Assembly (NCBI GenBank): GCA_046154585.1
Contig: JBJXDX010000126.1
Location: 14,018 to 78,017 of the forward strand
Length of the DNA: 64,000 nt
DNA from: CADEFX01 sp046154585
GTDB taxonomy: Bacteria > Pseudomonadota > Alphaproteobacteria > Rhizobiales > Hyphomicrobiaceae
Reading direction: 5' to 3'
Positions 25,434-33,517 of this stretch are shown in pieces. The position numbers and the translations under genes were made by a program. Numbering within the stretch: position 1 is the first letter of the stretch; each line of letters starts with the position of its first letter. A model generated the notes under the pieces. It had not been told where the DNA came from and ran no database searches. It saw only the letters and a program-made list of their open reading frames with translations.

Positions 25434-27698
25434 TCAGGCCGCGTCACTGGACGCAGCCCGGCTCGTGCAGAATTGCATGATCTGCTGGGCGGGTTTGGGG
25501 GGACTGAGGAGATAGCCCTGGATCTCGGTGCAGCCCCGCGACCGCACGATTTCGAGTTGATCGGCGGTTTCGACGCCCTCGGCCGTGGTCGTCATGCCGA
25601 GCGAGCTACCGAGCTGCACCACCGCACTGACGATGGCCAGCGCGTTTTGGTTGCCGCATTCGAGATCCTTGATGAAGCTCCGATCGATCTTGATCTTGTC
25701 GAACGGAAAGCTCTGCAGATAGCTCAGCGACGAATAGCCGGTGCCGAAATCATCAAGGGCAATTTTGACGCCCACGCTGCGCAGGCTCTTCAGCATATCC
25801 AGCGCACTGTCGCTGTCCTGCACGAGGATGGATTCGGTGATTTCGAGCTCGAGACGGCCGGGTGCGAGACCAGATGCGGCAAGCGCGCTCATGATCATCT
25901 GCACCAGCGTTCGGTTCTTGAACTGCACCGACGAGAGATTGACGGACACCATGATGTGATCCGGCCAGGATGCCGCCTCACGGCATGCTTCGCGCATCAC
26001 CCACTCGCCGATCTGGCATATCAGGCCGGTTTCTTCCGCGAGCGGAATAAACTCCGCCGGCGACACCACTCCGGCACCGGGTTTGTTCCAGCGGATCAGC
26101 GCCTCGAAACTACAGACTTCATTATGTTCAAGGTTCAGAAGGGGCTGATAATAAACCTCGAACTCGCCATTCTGGATCGCATTGCGCAGCCCGAGTTCCA
26201 GGTCCCTGCGCGATTGCAGATGCGAGTTCATGCCGGCTTCGAAGAACCTGTAGGTTCCTCGCCGGTCCTGTTTCGCTTTGTAGAGCGCCAGATCCGCATT
26301 CCGCAGCAGCAATTCGGCGTCGATCCCGTCCTGCGGAGACAGCGCGATGCCGATGCTCGTGCCGATCATCACCTGATGGCCCATGAGCGAGAACGGCTCC
26401 TGCACGATCTCGACAATGCGCGCGGCCACGGCCATCGCCTCCTCAGGCGACGCGATCGGACATTGCACAATGGCAAACTCGTCGCCGCTCACGCGGCCCA
26501 GCGTATCGTTTTCCCTGACGCAGCTCGCGACGCGCGCGGCCACCGCTTTCAGCAATGCATCACCGACGGCGTGTCCGAGCGTATCGTTGACTTCCTTGAA
26601 CCGGTCCAGATCAAGGCAATGCACGGCCAGAGCCTCGCCGCGGCCGACACGCACCAGCGCTTCGTCGAGTCGCTCATGCAGAAGCGTCCGGTTGGGCAGG
26701 CCCGTGAGCGCATCGTGATGCGCCATGTAGGCAATCCTGGCCTCGGCCTGCCGCTGCTCGGTGATGTCTTCATGCGTGGTGACCCAGCCGCCGCAAACCA
26801 TCGGCCGCCGGGCGATGGCGATGGAACGGCCGTCGCTGAGCTGCTGGACGCTGTTGGAAGCCGTAGTAACGCGCGCCGTGCGCTCGACCATGTATTCACT
26901 CGGCGTGGGGCCGGCATAGAGCCCCTTGGCGATGCGGTATTCAACGATTTCGCGCAGCGTCGTGCCGGGGCGTGCCTGCTCGGCCGTCAGCCCGTACATC
27001 TCAGCGTACTGCTTGTTGCACACCAGGATCTTCTGATCGCGATCGAACATGCACAGCCCCTGCGACATATGCTCGAGGGCGGTGTTGAAACGTACGTTCT
27101 TGTCGTGAGCCTCGGCCTGCGCCTGCTGCAGCAGGCCAAGGGCCGTGTCCAAAGCCGTCAACGGAAGGCGGCGGAAGCAGTACCAGGCGGCAAAGCCCAG
27201 GACGAGGAAAGCGAGCAACGTGTTGAGCGTGCCCACAAGGATCGGCCCGGTGCTGCAAGCCACATTGAACGTGCCCTGGAAGCCGACAGCACGAATAGGC
27301 GCGTGCACCCTAATCTCGGGCCAAACGATCGATCTACCGGCGAACGTGACGATCTGGCCATTTTTCTCCGTAATCCAGCTCGCGACGACCGTGTCATCTG
27401 CTCCGCGCGTCGCATAGAGAATGCTGGGCGCGATCTCCCATATGGCCCCGGGCTCCGCTCCCGCCTTGATGAGTTGCATCTCAACGTGGCGGGCACCAAC
27501 CGTCGCATGCTCCCGAGCGCGGGCGTTGAGCTCGGAATAGCTCATGACCGCATACGCGAGCGGAGGAGCAATGACGGTGATGGCTATGACGGCTTTGCCC
27601 AGATGCGCGATGAGCGATCGCGCGGTCGACGGCCGGGACACGAGCCGACGCAAGCTTTCGACTCGCGCGAAATTGAAAAACGCAAAAAATTCACGCAC
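25434..27698 (-). CDS. Membrane PAS-GGDEF-EAL c-di-GMP enzyme
   Basis: A 754-residue protein. Two membrane helices (AVIAITVIAPPLAYAVMSYS and LNTLLAFLVLGFAAWYCF) flank a periplasmic sensor of about 110 residues. A PAS domain follows (FNTALEHMSQGLCMFDRDQKILVCNKQYAEMY). The GGDEF domain has HHDALTGLPNRTLLHERL and an SGDEF variant (GRVSGDEFAIV). The EAL domain begins SFEALIRW and has the later ELEITESIL, ALDDFGTGYSSLSYLQ and KIDRSFIKDL motifs, so phosphodiesterase activity is likely. The serine in SGDEF leaves cyclase activity uncertain. It is divergent from an HlyD-PilZ glycosyltransferase pair, a plausible target of the c-di-GMP it controls. Confidence 0.9.
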   Translation of the reverse strand: MREFFAFFNFARVESLRRLVSRPSTARSLIAHLGKAVIAITVIAPPLAYAVMSYSELNARAREHATVGARHVEMQLIKAGAEPGAIWEIAPSILYATRGADDTVVASWITEKNGQIVTFAGRSIVWPEIRVHAPIRAVGFQGTFNVACSTGPILVGTLNTLLAFLVLGFAAWYCFRRLPLTALDTALGLLQQAQAEAHDKNVRFNTALEHMSQGLCMFDRDQKILVCNKQYAEMYGLTAEQARPGTTLREIVEYRIAKGLYAGPTPSEYMVERTARVTTASNSVQQLSDGRSIAIARRPMVCGGWVTTHEDITEQRQAEARIAYMAHHDALTGLPNRTLLHERLDEALVRVGRGEALAVHCLDLDRFKEVNDTLGHAVGDALLKAVAARVASCVRENDTLGRVSGDEFAIVQCPIASPEEAMAVAARIVEIVQEPFSLMGHQVMIGTSIGIALSPQDGIDAELLLRNADLALYKAKQDRRGTYRFFEAGMNSHLQSRRDLELGLRNAIQNGEFEVYYQPLLNLEHNEVCSFEALIRWNKPGAGVVSPAEFIPLAEETGLICQIGEWVMREACREAASWPDHIMVSVNLSSVQFKNRTLVQMIMSALAASGLAPGRLELEITESILVQDSDSALDMLKSLRSVGVKIALDDFGTGYSSLSYLQSFPFDKIKIDRSFIKDLECGNQNALAIVSAVVQLGSSLGMTTTAEGVETADQLEIVRSRGCTEIQGYLLSPPKPAQQIMQFCTSRAASSDAA

Positions 27699-28036
27699 GG
27701 CCGGTTCCCCTCAAACAGGCTTACGAGGCGAAAAGATAAGCGTGCGATGCTTAATGATTGGAGAATGATATATATAAATTTTTCGAAATCGCGAGGCGCC
27801 CAGGTCTCCTTTGGCTATTTTAGTACATGTTTCACACATAAGGCACCGCAGGCCAAGTCCGTTAATAGAAATTCCACCATAAAAATAGAAAGAGTTTTAA
27901 AATATAAAATTCTACCGAATTGCAACAGTGTGCAACGCATAAATGCCCCGAAACAGTTGAGTAGCACTGCGGCGCCTAGGTTTGTTCGGCGGCATTGCGT
28001 GGGCCGCCGACGTCGCGGCTGCGAGAGGGAAGTATC
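27699..28036. other. AT-rich divergent promoter region
   Basis: About 338 bases lie between divergent genes, of which 27740-27960 are strikingly AT-rich for this genome (for example ATATATATAAATTTTTCG and TTTTAAAATATAAAATT). It must hold both promoters. AT-rich tracts of this kind are typical targets of MucR/Ros or H-NS-like repressors, but no specific operator could be assigned. Confidence 0.6.
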
Positions 28037-29554
28037 ATGTCTCGTCAGAGTGCCAAGAGATCGAAGCCACGGGCCGAGGCAGCCTCCGGCGTCGATCATC
28101 GCGCGACCGAGGGCGAACAGCGCGCCGCACAGATGAATGCGCTCGATGGCAATGAGCGTATTGCGTATCTACGCGAGGCCCTCGAAGACGCACGCTGGCT
28201 GCAGCATGGTCGCCGGACGGCAGACACCGGCACAGGAGCCGTACGCAGCTTCAAGCGGAAGTGGCAGAGACTCTACCTGCCGTGGGCCCATTCGGTCAGA
28301 GACGGTTTGTGGCAGCGGGAAGACGGCGCCACACCGCTGGCAGACGCCCTCAAGAGCGAGACGTCGCGCAAGGTTCTCAAGACGGCCATCGCGCTGGCGA
28401 TTGCGGTGCTCGTTGGCTGGGGTCCGACGCAGAGGTTGATGCAGACAACCAGCGTCGAAGCCATCGTCAATGCACCGCTGATCACGCTGCGGTCTCCCAT
28501 CGACGGCGAGCTCGCCTCGACACCCGACGTTCTTGCGGTCGGCGCGGCGTATGCGCCGGGCACGCCGATCCTGAAAATCATCGACCGGCGCGCCGATCGC
28601 GCAAGGCTCGACGACTTGCGGCGCACCGTCGGGCTGCTGGAGGAAGAGCGCACGGCATTTGAGGCCAAGCTCGCCAACGCAAGCGCCATGCGTGTCGATT
28701 TCCTCACGCAGACCAAGCAGTTCCAGGATGGGCGGGTGCAGCAGCTCGAAGCGCGCATCAGAGAAGTTCGGAGCGATCTGTCCGCCAACCGGGCTCGCCG
28801 CGAGGAAGCTGCCGCCGTGTTGCAGAGGACGTCGGAGCTGGAAGCGAAGGGAGCGCAAAGCCGGGCGACGCTCGACAAGGCACGCCGGGACCACGAGATT
28901 CTCATCCACACGATTGCCGCTACCGAGCACCGGTTGAAGTCGATCGAGGTGGAGCTCGCGGCCGCTAAGAGCGGGTTCTTCCTGGGCGACAGTTACAACG
29001 ACCGTCCGCGCTCCGCTCAGCGCGCCGACGAGATGCAGCAGCAGGTTGCCGACTTGAGCGCGGACCTGAAGCAGCGCGAGAGCCGAATTGCCCGCCTGCA
29101 GACCGAGCTGGCAAGCGAGACAGCGCGATTTGCAGATGTTGCCGAAGTCTCCATCGTGGCGCCTTCATCGGGAAGCGTGTGGGAAGTTTTCACGGCGCCG
29201 GGAGAACAGGTGAGGCGCGGACAGGAGCTGGCCCGCATGCTCGACTGCAACTCGGCGGTCGTCACCGCGGCTGTCAGCGAGTCGGTCTACAATCGCCTGC
29301 GTGTCGGCCAGCCGGCGAAGTTCCGACTGCGCGACGGCAGCAAGGACCTGGATGGACGCATCGTTCATCTCACCGGTGTGGCGGCGGCCCCTGCCAACTT
29401 CGCGATCGCACCGTCGGCGCTGACGCGAGAGTCCTATCGCGTGACCGTGAGAGTGCCTGATCTTGGCAAGTCGGCGACGTGCGATCTCGGGCGTACGGGC
29501 CGCGTGCTGTTCTCCAGCTCACAGGGCGAGGCTGCGGCCGCGCCAGCGAAATGA
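28037..29554 (+). CDS. HlyD-like membrane fusion protein for polysaccharide export
   Basis: A 505-residue inner-membrane protein with one membrane segment at about 105-125 (TAIALAIAVLVGWGPTQRLM). A lipoyl-like half-motif follows (APLITLRSPIDGELASTPDV ... GTPILKIIDRRADRARLDDL). A long coiled coil spans about 200-370 (RVDFLTQTKQFQDGRVQQLEARI onwards). The second lipoyl half is EVSIVAPSSGSVWEVFTAPGEQV, and a beta-barrel end closes the protein. The ATG at 28037 follows GAGAGGGAAG. Its stop overlaps the next start (ATGA), so it is coupled to the glycosyltransferase. The pair resembles Alg44/Alg8 or BgsB/BgsA type synthase-export modules. Confidence 0.8.
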   Translation: MSRQSAKRSKPRAEAASGVDHRATEGEQRAAQMNALDGNERIAYLREALEDARWLQHGRRTADTGTGAVRSFKRKWQRLYLPWAHSVRDGLWQREDGATPLADALKSETSRKVLKTAIALAIAVLVGWGPTQRLMQTTSVEAIVNAPLITLRSPIDGELASTPDVLAVGAAYAPGTPILKIIDRRADRARLDDLRRTVGLLEEERTAFEAKLANASAMRVDFLTQTKQFQDGRVQQLEARIREVRSDLSANRARREEAAAVLQRTSELEAKGAQSRATLDKARRDHEILIHTIAATEHRLKSIEVELAAAKSGFFLGDSYNDRPRSAQRADEMQQQVADLSADLKQRESRIARLQTELASETARFADVAEVSIVAPSSGSVWEVFTAPGEQVRRGQELARMLDCNSAVVTAAVSESVYNRLRVGQPAKFRLRDGSKDLDGRIVHLTGVAAAPANFAIAPSALTRESYRVTVRVPDLGKSATCDLGRTGRVLFSSSQGEAAAAPAK

Positions 29555-31518
29555 GCCCCATCGCGACCACGATCATGAACGGGGCGTGGCCCGGCATCGT
29601 GGCGGCAGGCCTCGTCGTTGCGTTGCTGCCGTGGATGCGCCGGGAAAGCTCGGTGGCGCGCACGATCGTGATTGCCGTATCGATCTCGCTCGGCTGGCAA
29701 TACATGTTCTGGCGCGTGACGCAGACGCTTCCGGACGCCGGCTTTACGGCGGACTATATCGTCGGCGTCCTGTTCGTCACGGTCGAGGCCCTGGCGCTTC
29801 TGTCGACCAGCCTGTCCTTCTTCTTTCTGACGCGGATACGCAGCCGCACGAAAGACGTCGAGCAAAACATGAGCTGGCTCACCAGCCAGCCGGTCCCGCC
29901 CCGCGTCGACGTGCTGATCTGCACGTACAACGAAGATGAGAGCATCCTCGAGCAGACGATCGTTGGCGCGCTGGCGATGGAGTACGCGAATTTCGGGGTG
30001 TGGGTCTGCGACGACGGGCGCCGGCCGTGGCTTGGCGGGCTGTGCGAGAAGCTCGGTTGCGGTTACATCACGCGCACAGACAACGCGCATGCCAAGGCCG
30101 GCAACATCAACAATGCGCTGAAGCACCTATCGACGCTGCCGGACCCGCCGCAGTTCATATCGATTCTCGACGCCGATTTCGTGCCGACGCCCCAGTTCCT
30201 CACGCGGACCATGACGCTGTTCCGCGACGAGACGGTCGGCATCGTGCAGACGCCGCAGCACTTCATCAATCCCGATCCGATCGGCGGCAATCTCTCCACG
30301 GGCCGCGTGTGGCCGGACGAGCAGCGCTACTTCTTCGACGTGCTGATGGCGTCGAAGGATGCCTGGGGCGCCGCCTTCTGCTGCGGCACGTCGTCGGTCC
30401 TGCGCTACGCGGCGCTGATGAAGATCGGCGGTTTTCCGACCGACTCGGTGACCGAGGACTATCTCGTCACGCTGCGGCTACGCGCCATCGGCTACCAAAC
30501 CGTCTATCTCAACGAGCGGCTTTCGCTCGGTCTCGCTCCGGAAGGGCTGAAGGAATACATCACGCAGCGCAGCCGCTGGTGCCTCGGCTTCGTGCAGATC
30601 TGCCGCGGCGAAAGCGGCCCGTGGCGGCTCAACAGCAATCTCACGCTCGTCGATCGGGTCATCCTGTCGGGAACTTTCCTCTACTGGAGCGCCGCGCACG
30701 CCTTCCGCGTGGCCGGGCTCATCATTCCCATCCTTTATCTGCTGGGCGGCGTGGAGGCGGTGCACGCCAACGTCGAAGACACGCTGGCGCATTTCATTCC
30801 GTATTTCCTGGCGCAGATGGCCATCATGAGCTGGATGACGCAGGGGCGGGTTCTGCCGATGATGACCGACGTCTGCCAGCTGCTGGCAGCCAACGAAGTG
30901 TTGCGCGCCGTGGCCGCGGGGCTCATCAAGCCCAAGGGGCAGAAATTCAAGGTCACGGCCAAAGGCGGCGATCGCAGCAAGCTCATCGTGCAGTGGCCGC
31001 TGCTGAGAACCTATCTGATCTACCTGGCGCTCACGATTGCGGGCGTGGTGTCGGCCTTCGTGATCGACGACGGCCGGTCGCTGCAGGAATCGAGCGCGCT
31101 GGCGCTGTTCTGGAGCTGGTACAATATCGTGCTGCTGACCATCGGCTGCATGGTCTGCATCGAGCAGCCGCGCCCACGCAAGGCAGAACGCTTCGACGCG
31201 CATGAGCAAGCCGTTCTGGTCGTGAACGGACAGGTGCATTCCCACCCGGTGCTCGACATCTCGCGCAGCGGCATTCGGTTGGCAGGGCCTGCACCTGCTG
31301 CGCGCGGCGCCATGGTCGAGCTGACGTTGGACGGAACGCGCGTCGCAGGTCAGATCGCCCGCATCGACCCAGGTGCCTTCGCGGTTCAAGTGGAGGATAC
31401 GCTTCCCGCACGCAAGGCCATGATCAAGCAGATCTATAGCGGCCGCTACAGCTCCGCGGTCGACAACATCCGCGGGCGCGACGTGTTTACGGCCGTGGTC
31501 GCGCGGCTGTTTCGATAA
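29551..31518 (+). CDS. Family 2 glycosyltransferase with PilZ domain (cellulose/mixed-glucan synthase-like)
   Basis: A 655-residue processive beta-glycan synthase. N-terminal helices (IVAAGLVVALLPW, TIVIAVSISLGW) precede the catalytic domain. That domain has VDVLICTYNEDESILEQTIVGA, CDDGRRPWL, LDADFVP (DxD), VTEDYLVTLRL (TED) and QRSRWCLGF (QxxRW). C-terminal helices follow. A PilZ domain spans about 545-640 with RKAER (RxxxR) and DISRSGIRL (DxSxxG), both intact, so c-di-GMP should activate it. It is coupled to the HlyD-like gene by a 4-base overlap. The length and the PilZ domain suggest a BcsA-like enzyme, but the HlyD partner in place of BcsB points to a different glucan. Confidence 0.88.
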   Translation: MSPIATTIMNGAWPGIVAAGLVVALLPWMRRESSVARTIVIAVSISLGWQYMFWRVTQTLPDAGFTADYIVGVLFVTVEALALLSTSLSFFFLTRIRSRTKDVEQNMSWLTSQPVPPRVDVLICTYNEDESILEQTIVGALAMEYANFGVWVCDDGRRPWLGGLCEKLGCGYITRTDNAHAKAGNINNALKHLSTLPDPPQFISILDADFVPTPQFLTRTMTLFRDETVGIVQTPQHFINPDPIGGNLSTGRVWPDEQRYFFDVLMASKDAWGAAFCCGTSSVLRYAALMKIGGFPTDSVTEDYLVTLRLRAIGYQTVYLNERLSLGLAPEGLKEYITQRSRWCLGFVQICRGESGPWRLNSNLTLVDRVILSGTFLYWSAAHAFRVAGLIIPILYLLGGVEAVHANVEDTLAHFIPYFLAQMAIMSWMTQGRVLPMMTDVCQLLAANEVLRAVAAGLIKPKGQKFKVTAKGGDRSKLIVQWPLLRTYLIYLALTIAGVVSAFVIDDGRSLQESSALALFWSWYNIVLLTIGCMVCIEQPRPRKAERFDAHEQAVLVVNGQVHSHPVLDISRSGIRLAGPAPAARGAMVELTLDGTRVAGQIARIDPGAFAVQVEDTLPARKAMIKQIYSGRYSSAVDNIRGRDVFTAVVARLFR

Positions 31519-31630
31519 TCCGTCTCACAACTATTCCGGCCCGCCACGATTTCGACACCCGCTGTTTTGCCATCTTGTTCTCGTAAGAGAGCTTTGTGGG
31601 CGGGCGTGTTGTGTTGCGGGAGATTCTACC

Positions 31631-32806
31631 TTGGGGAGCAATATCCACAGCCCCTCGCGCTTGCCGTTTCCGACGCATAGCCGAAATCGTTTGCAAGGTT
31701 TTCATCCGACGTGGCGGCGGCGCGTCGCACGGCTCGCGGCATGCGCAGAACCGATCGCGGATTTGGCCGACAGCTTTCCCGCCCTGCTTTTCGCACTGGC
31801 CTCGGGCCATGCCACGAGCGCGCAGCGCAAGCGCGCACGCGCGCATGTTGAAATGGGCCATTCGCTCAAGGCTGCCGCGCAAGAGCTTGACCTGCCATTC
31901 TGGCTGCGGCGCCTGCCGGCCGGAGCGTTCACGCGGCCGCTTCCCGCCATTCCCGGCGATACAGAGTTTGCCGTCGCCGTGTCCAGCCGACTGCCGTCGC
32001 GGAGCGAAGACGCCGCAATATGGTTTGATCGCATTCTGTTCGCGCTGACAATGATCGGCCGGGACTTTGCCGTGTGGCTCGCCGTCAGTGGTCGCATGGC
32101 ACCGAACCCGTCCTCGGATGAGGACTTTCAATGGCTGGTCGCCTGGGCCTGGCATGCTGCGCACCCCGAGACGCGCGGTGCAAAATTGCTGCGGCGACCG
32201 TGGTCCGCGGCCATAACGTGGAAGAAGGCGAACGAGGAGATCGCGATCTGGCGCAAGCGCATCGATCTGGCGGCGACGCTCGGCGACGGCATCCACGACC
32301 CCTGGTTTGCGGACGGGCACGCGCTCGGATTGCATGTCACGGCGTTGCGGACGGCGCAGCACTTCATTGACGAGAGCATCGCGATGGAGAATTGCCTCGA
32401 CCAGTATGCGCGGCACCTGATGCTTGGACGCGTGCGCGTGTTCAGCGTGCGCAAGCAGGGCCGCAGTGTCGCCAACCTCGAGCTGGCCTTGCGGCCCGAC
32501 GACGCGACGATGCCGGGCATCGTACAGCTTCGCGGTCCGCGCAACCGGCGCGTGTCGACGCATGTGTGGCAGGCGGTGCACGCCTGGCTTGGAAGCCAGC
32601 CGTTCAGGGCCTTGGCGAGCGAGCCGGCGGATGCGGCATCCGCCGAGGCAACGTTGCAGGCGCTATGGCGGCCCTACTTGGAGAAGCTCGCATCCATGGG
32701 GGTGGAATGCCGGCACAAGGCACTGTCGGAGGCCTCTCATACCGCGCGCCTCCGCAGGCAGTGCTCGCTGCCTGCAACGGCAGCGATGTACAGGCCTCTT
32801 CCGTGA
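31631..32806 (+). CDS. PcfJ-like domain protein of unknown function
   Basis: A 391-residue cytoplasmic protein starting at TTG 31631 behind GGGAG. The N-terminal two thirds are helical, with Trp-rich stretches (WLVAWAWHAAHPETRG, PWSAAITWKKANEEIAIW). Residues about 255-305 read ESIAMENCLDQYARHLMLGR, then VRVFSVRKQGRSVANLEL. This matches the central block of PcfJ-like proteins (MxHCVxxY ... IFSIRxxGxxxATLEI). PcfJ proteins were named from conjugative plasmids but have no known biochemical role. It lies 112 bases after the PilZ glycosyltransferase and converges on the phasin gene. Confidence 0.55.
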   Translation: MGSNIHSPSRLPFPTHSRNRLQGFHPTWRRRVARLAACAEPIADLADSFPALLFALASGHATSAQRKRARAHVEMGHSLKAAAQELDLPFWLRRLPAGAFTRPLPAIPGDTEFAVAVSSRLPSRSEDAAIWFDRILFALTMIGRDFAVWLAVSGRMAPNPSSDEDFQWLVAWAWHAAHPETRGAKLLRRPWSAAITWKKANEEIAIWRKRIDLAATLGDGIHDPWFADGHALGLHVTALRTAQHFIDESIAMENCLDQYARHLMLGRVRVFSVRKQGRSVANLELALRPDDATMPGIVQLRGPRNRRVSTHVWQAVHAWLGSQPFRALASEPADAASAEATLQALWRPYLEKLASMGVECRHKALSEASHTARLRRQCSLPATAAMYRPLP

Positions 32807-32813
32807 CGGCGCG

Positions 32814-33230
32814 TCAGGCTGCGCGGCGCGAGGCCTGCTTGCGGGCCGGCGCCTCATCATCGCGAGCTTCATTGAAATCCATGAAGTCGCGATCCGGCGC
32901 CGCGCCGTTACCCAGGTGCACACCCGAGGACAGGAGCGAACCCCACGCCTCCATCGCATTGCGGCTGCTGTCTGTATAGTCGCGCGCGGCGGTTTGCCAA
33001 AACCGCATCTGCTCCGCGGCCAGATCCTGGGGAGAACGGCAACGCCCAAGGGTCGACGGCAGGTCGAGGTAGGCGCGCATACGCCTTCCGGTGAGACTCA
33101 TCAGCTCCATGTTGAACCGCATGGCGGCTTTGACGATGGGTGCCGAAGCCTGTGCCGACAGTCCAAAATTAAGCCAAGGCGCCATCATGTCAGACGGGTT
33201 TCGCGCATCAGTTCGAAGGTCTTCAGCCAT
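32814..33230 (-). CDS. Phasin-family protein
   Basis: A 138-residue helical protein resembling short phasins that coat polyhydroxyalkanoate granules. Visible traits are the amphipathic stretch MAPWLNFGLSAQASAPIVKA, then MELMSLTGRRMRAYLDLPSTLGRCRSPQDLA and AEQMRFWQTAARDYTDSSRNAM. The last two match the phasin_2 pattern (a FWxxAxxDYxxxxxR segment). The tail is basic (ARKQASRRAA). No PHA synthase gene is nearby. The assignment rests on pattern only. Confidence 0.6.
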   Translation of the reverse strand: MAEDLRTDARNPSDMMAPWLNFGLSAQASAPIVKAAMRFNMELMSLTGRRMRAYLDLPSTLGRCRSPQDLAAEQMRFWQTAARDYTDSSRNAMEAWGSLLSSGVHLGNGAAPDRDFMDFNEARDDEAPARKQASRRAA

Positions 33231-33276
33231 TGCCGCACTCCCCAGACGCTACGATTAAAACACTCGGGCCGGCCTC

Positions 33277-33424
33277 TAGAGCAGGATCGCTTCGGATGGA
33301 GACACTCAACCTTGGTCGAGGCGCCTCGCGCCGAAGCGTGAATCCTGCTCTACTTCAAATGTTTAGAGGGCGATTCACGCTTCGTATGAAAGCCTTTGCT
33401 TCCATGCGAAACGATCGCGCTCTA
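33277..33424. repeat. Rhizobial-type intergenic palindromic element
   Basis: TAGAGCAGGAT (33277-33287) pairs with ATCCTGCTCTA (33342-33352), and the inner parts GCTTCGG and CCGAAGC also pair. A second, imperfect palindrome follows (TTTAGAGGGCGATTCACGCTTCG ... CGAAACGATCGCGCTCTAG, to 33424). AGAGCAGGAT-type palindromes are a common dispersed element in Rhizobiales intergenic DNA. It fills most of the gap between the phasin and ligase genes. Confidence 0.7.
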
Positions 33425-33517
33425 GCCCGCGACTTTTCTTCGCACCAAGGAGCCTACACCCTGCATGGTTAATAGGCAAACGGGGGTGGACAGGCATGTG
33501 GGCGGACGGGATTACGC

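Noticed and set aside
25374..28136. 920-codon plus-strand frame opposite the GGDEF-EAL gene
   Set aside because: The minus strand encodes clear PAS, GGDEF and EAL motifs; the plus-strand product is Arg/His rich, without domains, and is a composition artefact.
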